Assembly: GCA_963717385.1 (NCBI GenBank)
Contig: CAVQWE010000025.1
Coordinates: forward strand, 1-39,701
DNA length: 39,701 nucleotides
Source of the DNA: Sva-07 sp963717385
GTDB lineage: Bacteria; Actinomycetota; Acidimicrobiia; Acidimicrobiales; Ilumatobacteraceae
Direction of reading: 5' to 3'
The notes beneath the pieces are model-generated. The model ran no database searches. It was not told where the DNA came from and saw only the letters and a list, made by a program, of their open reading frames with translations. Below, one piece after another: positions 35,129 to 39,701 of the stretch. The position numbers and the translations under genes were made by a program. Position 1 is the stretch's first letter. The number at the start of each line of letters is the position of its first letter.

Positions 35129-36052
35129 TTGACGAGCACACGGGTCGCGGTCGTCGCCGGTAAGGGCGGTGTCGGATCGTCGACGGTCGCGGCCTATGCA
35201 CTGGCAGCAGCACGTGAGGGCGCCAACGTGCTGTTCGTTGCCGTCGACGGACGCCCTGGCATGGGCCCGCTGCTCGGCGGACGCGAACTCGACTAGAGTG
35301 ACCGGATCTTGCGCAAGGTGGACGGCCAGGTCGCGGTCGCACCATTCCCGCCGACCAGGCATTCGGCGGACTACCTCGAACTGAAGGGTGTCGGCGGCAT
35401 GCTGCGCCGGGCCGCGTCGGCTGCGTCGCTGCCGATGATCGCCGCGGCCACCCCGGCCTCGAACACCTCCTGGTGCTCGGCAAGATCAAGGAGCTCGAAC
35501 GAACGCGCCGCCGACCTGATCATCGTCGATGCGCCACCGGCTGGCCACGCTGCCCCGTTCCTGCGCTCGGCCACCGGGTTGTCCGACGTGGTCCAGTCGG
35601 GCCCGTTCGCGAGCAGTCGGTCGAGGTCGATGAAATGTTGCGTGATCCCGCACGCTGCCGGGCGATGATCGTCACCCTGCCCGAGGAGACCCCGGTCTCC
35701 GAAGCACTCGAACTGGCCGCCGAGTTGCGTGGCGACATCGGGATGTCGTTGCTGCCGGCGGTGGTCAACTCCTGTTGGCCCGATCGTCCTGGTCTCGACA
35801 AGACCCCCGCTATAAGCGAGACGCTGCGCACAAGATCACCTTGTCGGCGTCGGCCAAGTCGGCGCTCGCGTCGTCGACCGACTTCGGTCGTGCACGCCTC
35901 GAACGTCAGCGCAGCCAGATCGAACGTCTCGCCGACGGGATCGGTGTCCCGCTCGTCTCGCTCCACGCCTCGCGACACCACGGCTCACGTTGCACAATCT
36001 CGGCGAACTCGCCGATGCGCTCGTCGGTCCGATGATCGGGGCGTCTACATGA
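35129..36052 (+). CDS. ArsA-like P-loop ATPase, first of pair (Rv3679/BagA-like; frames broken, one TAG)
   Basis: TTG 35129 opens the frame. About 308 aa after correcting missing bases near 35456, 35605, 35806 and 35963 and an extra base near 35506; a further pair of compensating shifts lies near 35345-35370. The P-loop reads 'AGKGGVGSSTVAAY': the signature Lys of GKGG is present but the Walker Lys is Ser, since the codons read GGA TCG TCG ACG. A TAG (35294-35296) stands where 'ELDY' would continue. 'GLEHLLVLGKIKEL', 'DLIIVDAPPAGHAA' and 'VTLPEETPVSEALE' match Rv3679. The pair in mycobacteria is linked to stress survival. It ends ATGA-overlapped with the next gene. Confidence 0.75.
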
Positions 36053-37193
36053 CCGGCACCGTCGCCGAATCGTTCCGGGACGAGATCGTCAACGCCGAGC
36101 TGCTCGTCACCTGCGGTCCAGGTGGCGTCGGCAAGACCACCACCGCAGCAGCACTGGGTGTGGCAGCGGCGCTCGCCGGCCGCAAGGTGGTCGTCGTCAC
36201 GGTCGATCCCGCCCGGCGCCTCGCCGACGCACTCGGTCTCGAAGCCGGCGCCGCAGCCGATGCACCCCACCGAGTCACCGGCATTCCCGGACTCTCCGAC
36301 TCGAAGAGCAAGAAGTCCAAAGGCGAATCGGGCGACGGTGAGCTGTGGGCGTTGATGCTCGATGCCGCGTCGACGTTCGACCGGCTCGTGCACGAGCAAA
36401 CGGCCAACCCCAAGCAGGCGGCCGCGATCCTGGAGAACCCGGTGTACCGGGCGATCTCCGGGTCGTTGGCCGGTGCCCAGGAATACATGGCCATCGAACG
36501 GCTGCACCAACTGCACACCAGCGGCGAATGGGATCTCGTCATCGTCGACACGCCGCCGTCACGACACCACGATCGATCTGCTCGAAGCCCCCCGATCGCC
36601 TGATCGGCTTCCTCGGCCACCCGGTGTATCGAGCGCTCACGGTCGGCCAGCGGGCCTTCGCCAAGGTCACCAACGCTGCAGCGTCGATGTTCCTGTGGGC
36701 GGTCCGGCGACTGGCCGGACCGCAGATCGTCGAGGACACCGTCGAGTTCTTCCGATCGCTCGCCAACATCGAACCGGGTTTGCGCAAACGGGCCAAAGAG
36801 GTGTCGGAGCTGCTGCGATCCGATACGGCGTCGTTCGTCGTGTCGAGTCCGCGTGCCGAGGCGATCGGCGAGGCCGAGCACCTGATCGGTGCGTTCCGCG
36901 ACGGTTCGTTCCCGTTCGCAGGTGTGGTCGTCAACCTGATCCACCCGATGCCCGAGCCACTCACCGCCGCCGATCGGGCGGCGCTCGACGGCCTCGACGA
37001 CGGCCCGCTCGCCGAGCAGGTTGCCTGGCACGACGAGCTCACCGACCTCGCCACCGCCGAGCGTGAGGAGATCGCCGGGCTCGCCGATCTGGCCGAGGAT
37101 GTCATCGTGGTCGAGCTCCCGTTGTTGGCAGTCGATGTGCACGATGTCGACGGATTGGTCGGCCTCGCCGATCGCCTGTCTGCCGGGAACTAA
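36049..37193 (+). CDS. ArsA-like P-loop ATPase, second of pair (Rv3680/BagB-like; frame broken twice)
   Basis: ATG 36049-36051 overlaps the upstream stop (ATGA). About 380 aa after removing one extra base near 36568 and one near 36593. A full Walker A with both lysines is absent only in the signature form: 'TCGPGGVGKTTTAAALG' keeps the Walker Lys. 'VTVDPARRLADALG' is switch I, 'VIVDTPPSRH' the Walker B/switch II region, and 'EQTANPKQAAAILENPVYR' the family segment. The C-terminal half ('ELLRSDTASFVVSSPRAEAI') is intact. ArsA/Get3-like dimer ATPases couple ATP hydrolysis to cargo binding; the partner gene upstream suggests a heterodimer. Confidence 0.83.
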
Positions 37194-37203
37194 CGTCCAC
37201 GGC

Positions 37204-38190
37204 GTGCCTTCACTGTCGGAGTTCGTCGACGAGTTGTTCGAACGGCCCACCGATGAGGGGGTCACGTTGGCGCTGCTGGTCCAGCAGCGTGGCGAGGTGG
37301 TGGCCGAGCGATACGGCGTCCAACCCGAGAACATCTTCCAGCCGGCGATCGAGATCACCGCCGAGTCGACGCTCACCTCGTGGAGCATGGCGAAGTCGAT
37401 CACACATGCGGCGGTGGGGATCCTGGTCGGCGACGGCCTCCTCGATGTCGAAGCACCGGCCGCTGTCGCAGAATGGGCGGGCACGCCGAAGGCGGCGATC
37501 ACCACGTTGCAGCTCCTGGAGATGCGTTCGGGGTTGCGATTCGTGGAGGACTACGTCGACGACGAGATTTCGCACTGCATCGAGATGCTGTACGGCGAGA
37601 GCGGTCCCAGCCATGCGGCGTATGCGGCGGCGCTCCCGCTCGATCACGAGCCAGGCACCCACTACAGCTATTCGTCGGGCACGACCAACATCATCGCTCG
37701 TCTCATCGGCGACCTCGTGAGCGGGGGACCCGGTGGCGACCCCGGCCACCGCCGCGATGCCACCGAAGAATTCTTCCGCGAGCGCCTGTTCGAGCCGACC
37801 GGGATGCACTCGGCGATTCCCAAGTTCGATGCAGCGGGCGACTTCGTCGGGTCGTCGTACGTGTTCGCCACTGCCCACGATTTCGCGGCATTCGGTGAGC
37901 TGTATCGCAACGACGGCGTCACCGCCGATGGCGAACGAATTCTGCCGGTCGGGTGGGTCAGGAACGCGGCGACTGCGGTTTCGCACGACGACGAGAACGG
38001 TTGCGATTACGGACGGCACTGGTGGATGTGGCCGCAGATCCCCGGCAGCCTCGCCTGCCACGGTCATGAAGGTCAGTACATCGTCGTCGTGGCCGACCGT
38101 GAGCTGGTGGTGGTCCACCTGGGCAAGACCGATGCCGCAGCGGCACCGCAGTTGCACGCTCGGCTCCGACAGCTGATCGACCTCTGCTGA
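37204..38190 (+). CDS. Serine hydrolase of the class C beta-lactamase fold
   Basis: 328 aa from GTG 37204, eleven bases after the ArsA stop. The SxxK motif is Ser61-M-A-Lys64 in 'TSWSMAKSI'; the Tyr-x-Ser/Asn element is 'YSYSSGTTN' near 154-162; the HxG-like third motif is 'CHGHEGQY' near the C-terminus, in place of KTG. No signal peptide, so probably a cytosolic esterase or peptidase rather than a beta-lactamase. The only gene between 29.3 and 39.6 kb without a visible frame break. Substrate unknown. Confidence 0.85.
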   Translation: MPSLSEFVDELFERPTDEGVTLALLVQQRGEVVAERYGVQPENIFQPAIEITAESTLTSWSMAKSITHAAVGILVGDGLLDVEAPAAVAEWAGTPKAAITTLQLLEMRSGLRFVEDYVDDEISHCIEMLYGESGPSHAAYAAALPLDHEPGTHYSYSSGTTNIIARLIGDLVSGGPGGDPGHRRDATEEFFRERLFEPTGMHSAIPKFDAAGDFVGSSYVFATAHDFAAFGELYRNDGVTADGERILPVGWVRNAATAVSHDDENGCDYGRHWWMWPQIPGSLACHGHEGQYIVVVADRELVVVHLGKTDAAAAPQLHARLRQLIDLC

Positions 38191-38213
38191 CCGATGTCGT
38201 CTCGAGCCACAGC

Positions 38214-39576
38214 ATGAGCGAAGACCTCGGTCAGCCGATCGATGACGCCCACGATCATCCCGAGCCGGTCAGCGACATCGACCACGACCGCACCCACGAG
38301 ATGGACCGCGACGTGCTGCCCACGGGTGAACTGCCTGCGCTGATCCACGACGAAACTCGCAAGCCACGGCGGATCCGACCGATCCGGTTCACGATCAAGG
38401 TGTTGCTGCTGATCGTCATCGTGGTGTTCCTGCTCCCTGGTGTGCTCAACGGGTTCCGTCAGGCGATCGACACCATCAGCGACGTCAATCCCGCACTGCT
38501 CGTCGCTGGTTTCGCTGCAGATCATGGCGCTGCTCGCGTACTCGTTGCTCACCCGGGCCACACTCGGCACCGCTGGCCATCGTCTGTCGCTGTCGAGAAT
38601 CTTCCGGATCCAGCTGAGCACCAAGGCGCTGTCGAACATCGTGCCCGGCGGCAACGCTGCGAGCTCCGCGCTCGGGTACCGGCTCCTGACGCTGTCTGGG
38701 ATCAGCGGCCCCGACGCCGGCTTTGCGCTGGCCACCGCCGGTATCGGCTCGGCAGTGGTCTTGAACATCATCTTCTGGACCGGGCTGACGATGTCGATTC
38801 CGTTCCGCGGGGTCAATGAGGGCTATGCGCTCGCCGCGCTTGCCGGCATCATCATCATGGGGTTGGCCGCTGGCTTGGTCGTCGGCGTGATGGATGGGTC
38901 GGGTCGGGCCGAGCGAGTCGTTCGATGGTTCGCTCGCAAGATGCGCTTCGACGAGGATCGATTCGCCGCAGTGCTTCACCAGCTCGCCGAGCGCCTCGAG
39001 GAACTCGTCAGCGACCGTCAGCTCCTGTGGCGGGTGGTGTTCTGGGCGACGGCCAACTGGCTGCTCGATGCGGCGTCGCTGTGGGTGTTCCTCCGGGCGT
39101 ACGGCGTGTCGCTGCCCGTCGACACGCTGCTGGTGGCGTTCGGTCTGGCCAACGTGCTGGCGGCAATCCCGATCCTGCCCGGTGGACTCGGTGTGGTCGA
39201 GGCGACCTATCTCACGGCGCTCGTCGGATTCGGCGTGCCACGGACGGCGTCGCGGCACCGGCGATCGCCACGTATCGCTCGGCGCAGTACCTGATGCCGA
39301 TCGCGAATCGGCGCGCTCGCCTACGCATCGCTGCGGGTCGGTCCGTGGAAGATCAAACGCGATCGTCTGGTTCGTCTCCGTGACCTCGCGCGCAGCGAGG
39401 CGGCGAAGGGCGAGACGAAGATCGACTTCGCGTTGCGCTTCGGCGGCAGGCGCCCGGTGGCCGACCCCGAGGCCGACCCGGTGATCGCGGCCACCCTGCG
39501 ACCCGCGCCGGGGCCCGAGCCCCATGCCGAGACAGTCGAGGGCCCCGACGAGCCCCTGGACGAGCGCAACGCCTGA
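38214..39576 (+). CDS. Flippase-like LPG_synthase_TM (UPF0104) membrane protein (three frame breaks)
   Basis: ATG 38214 (ATG 38194 also possible in another frame). About 453 aa after fixing one extra base near 38511, one missing near 39244 and one extra near 39306. The N-terminal ~55 residues are cytosolic, Asp/His/Glu-rich ('DDAHDHPEPVSDIDHD'). Then about eight TM helices: 'KVLLLIVIVVFLLPGVL', 'KALSNIVPGGNAASSALGY' (a conserved loop), 'AIPILPGGLGVVEATYLTA' (the family PGGxGxxE motif). A charged C-terminal tail (from 'RVGPWKIKRDRLV') follows. Family members flip or modify lipids/polyprenyl glycans. A much larger relative lies at 3204-5636. Confidence 0.82.
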
Positions 39577-39617
39577 CGCTTTCGCACGACAGCGCAGGTA
39601 GCGGTACCGTCAGCACC

Positions 39618-39701
39618 ATGACAGTGCACGAACGCCCCTTCGGTCGGTATCTCGAGGACTTCACTCCGGGTGACGTCCTGCGACATTGGCCCGGCAAGAC
39701 G
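39618..39701 (+). CDS. MaoC-family dehydratase, N-terminal fragment (cut by window edge)
   Basis: ATG 39618 opens 28 codons to the edge. 'GRYLEDFTPGDVLRHWPGKT' is the typical start of MaoC-like hydratases of the mesaconyl-CoA/beta-methylmalyl-CoA type (GRYxEDFxxGDxxxHxPG). Such enzymes add or remove water on enoyl-CoA-type substrates. Active-site residues lie beyond the window. Confidence 0.7.
   Translation, partial: MTVHERPFGRYLEDFTPGDVLRHWPGKT

Noticed and set aside
32580..35296. TAG recoding (pyrrolysine or suppressed amber)
   Set aside because: No tRNA-Pyl or pyl genes in the window, the CoA-transferase gene ends with TAG, and both sites lie in the error-rich block.
20160..39306. Programmed ribosomal frameshifting as the cause of the frame breaks
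   Set aside because: No slippery heptamers or downstream structures at the sites; breaks occur at many unrelated places, several per gene and on both strands.
1..39701. CRISPR arrays, tRNA/rRNA genes, IS elements, prophage
   Set aside because: No spaced repeat series, no cloverleaf-type RNA, and no transposase, integrase or phage structural proteins seen in any frame.

Overview
The window is high-GC actinobacterial DNA. The gene set points to Acidimicrobiia, perhaps an Ilumatobacter-like marine organism: an Rv3679/Rv3680-type ArsA pair, a DUF6325-type protein with a tiny partner, GAP-family proteins, an actinobacterial SlpD/E-type hydrolase, and GTG/TTG starts. That placement is inference from protein look and composition; no marker gene fixes it. 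No rRNA, tRNA, CRISPR array, insertion sequence or phage module was seen.

Layout. 1-3.2 kb: start of an acyl-CoA dehydrogenase (left edge), a LOG-family phosphoribohydrolase, a small lipoprotein and a secreted lipoprotein peptidase. 3.2-7.6 kb (minus): a large kinase-like/flippase-like membrane protein translationally coupled to a holin-fold/phosphodiesterase membrane enzyme. 7.6-13.7 kb (minus): a CASTOR/POLLUX-type channel, a 6-TM protein and glutamate decarboxylase in tight array, then a SHOCT protein and a 6-TM protein. 13.7-17.8 kb: a 47-aa partner plus DUF6325-like protein, a SnoaL-like protein, a SulP anion transporter, and a divergent 6-TM protein. 17.9-24.1 kb: radical-SAM sulfatase maturase, GAP-family protein, a Cys-type arylsulfatase and a CLC chloride channel. 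24.3-28.9 kb: second GAP-family protein, DMT transporter, MalT-like LuxR regulator and a small hypothetical. 29.0-32.8 kb: class Ia ribonucleotide reductase nrdA-nrdB behind a good promoter and two NrdR-like boxes. 32.8-39.7 kb: CaiB-type CoA-transferase and HMG-CoA lyase (divergent), ArsA-like ATPase pair, a beta-lactamase-fold hydrolase, a flippase-like protein and the start of a MaoC dehydratase.

A feature that dominates the right half is broken reading frames. The first 20.6 kb and the 24.3-28.9 kb block have none that I can see, but between 20.68 and 23.67 kb and between 29.36 and 39.31 kb nearly every gene carries 1-5 single- or two-base indels, on both strands, including both subunits of an essential enzyme; two in-frame TAG codons also occur. 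Protein similarity continues cleanly across each break, so consensus error in the sequence is the likeliest cause. I annotate each as one gene with the break positions.

Functional links: the maturase very probably activates the Cys-type sulfatase three genes of sequence away; the decarboxylase-channel cluster looks like an acid/ion-homeostasis unit; the NrdR boxes would control nrdAB; the CoA-transferase, HMG-CoA lyase, acyl-CoA dehydrogenase and MaoC genes are acyl-CoA catabolism.
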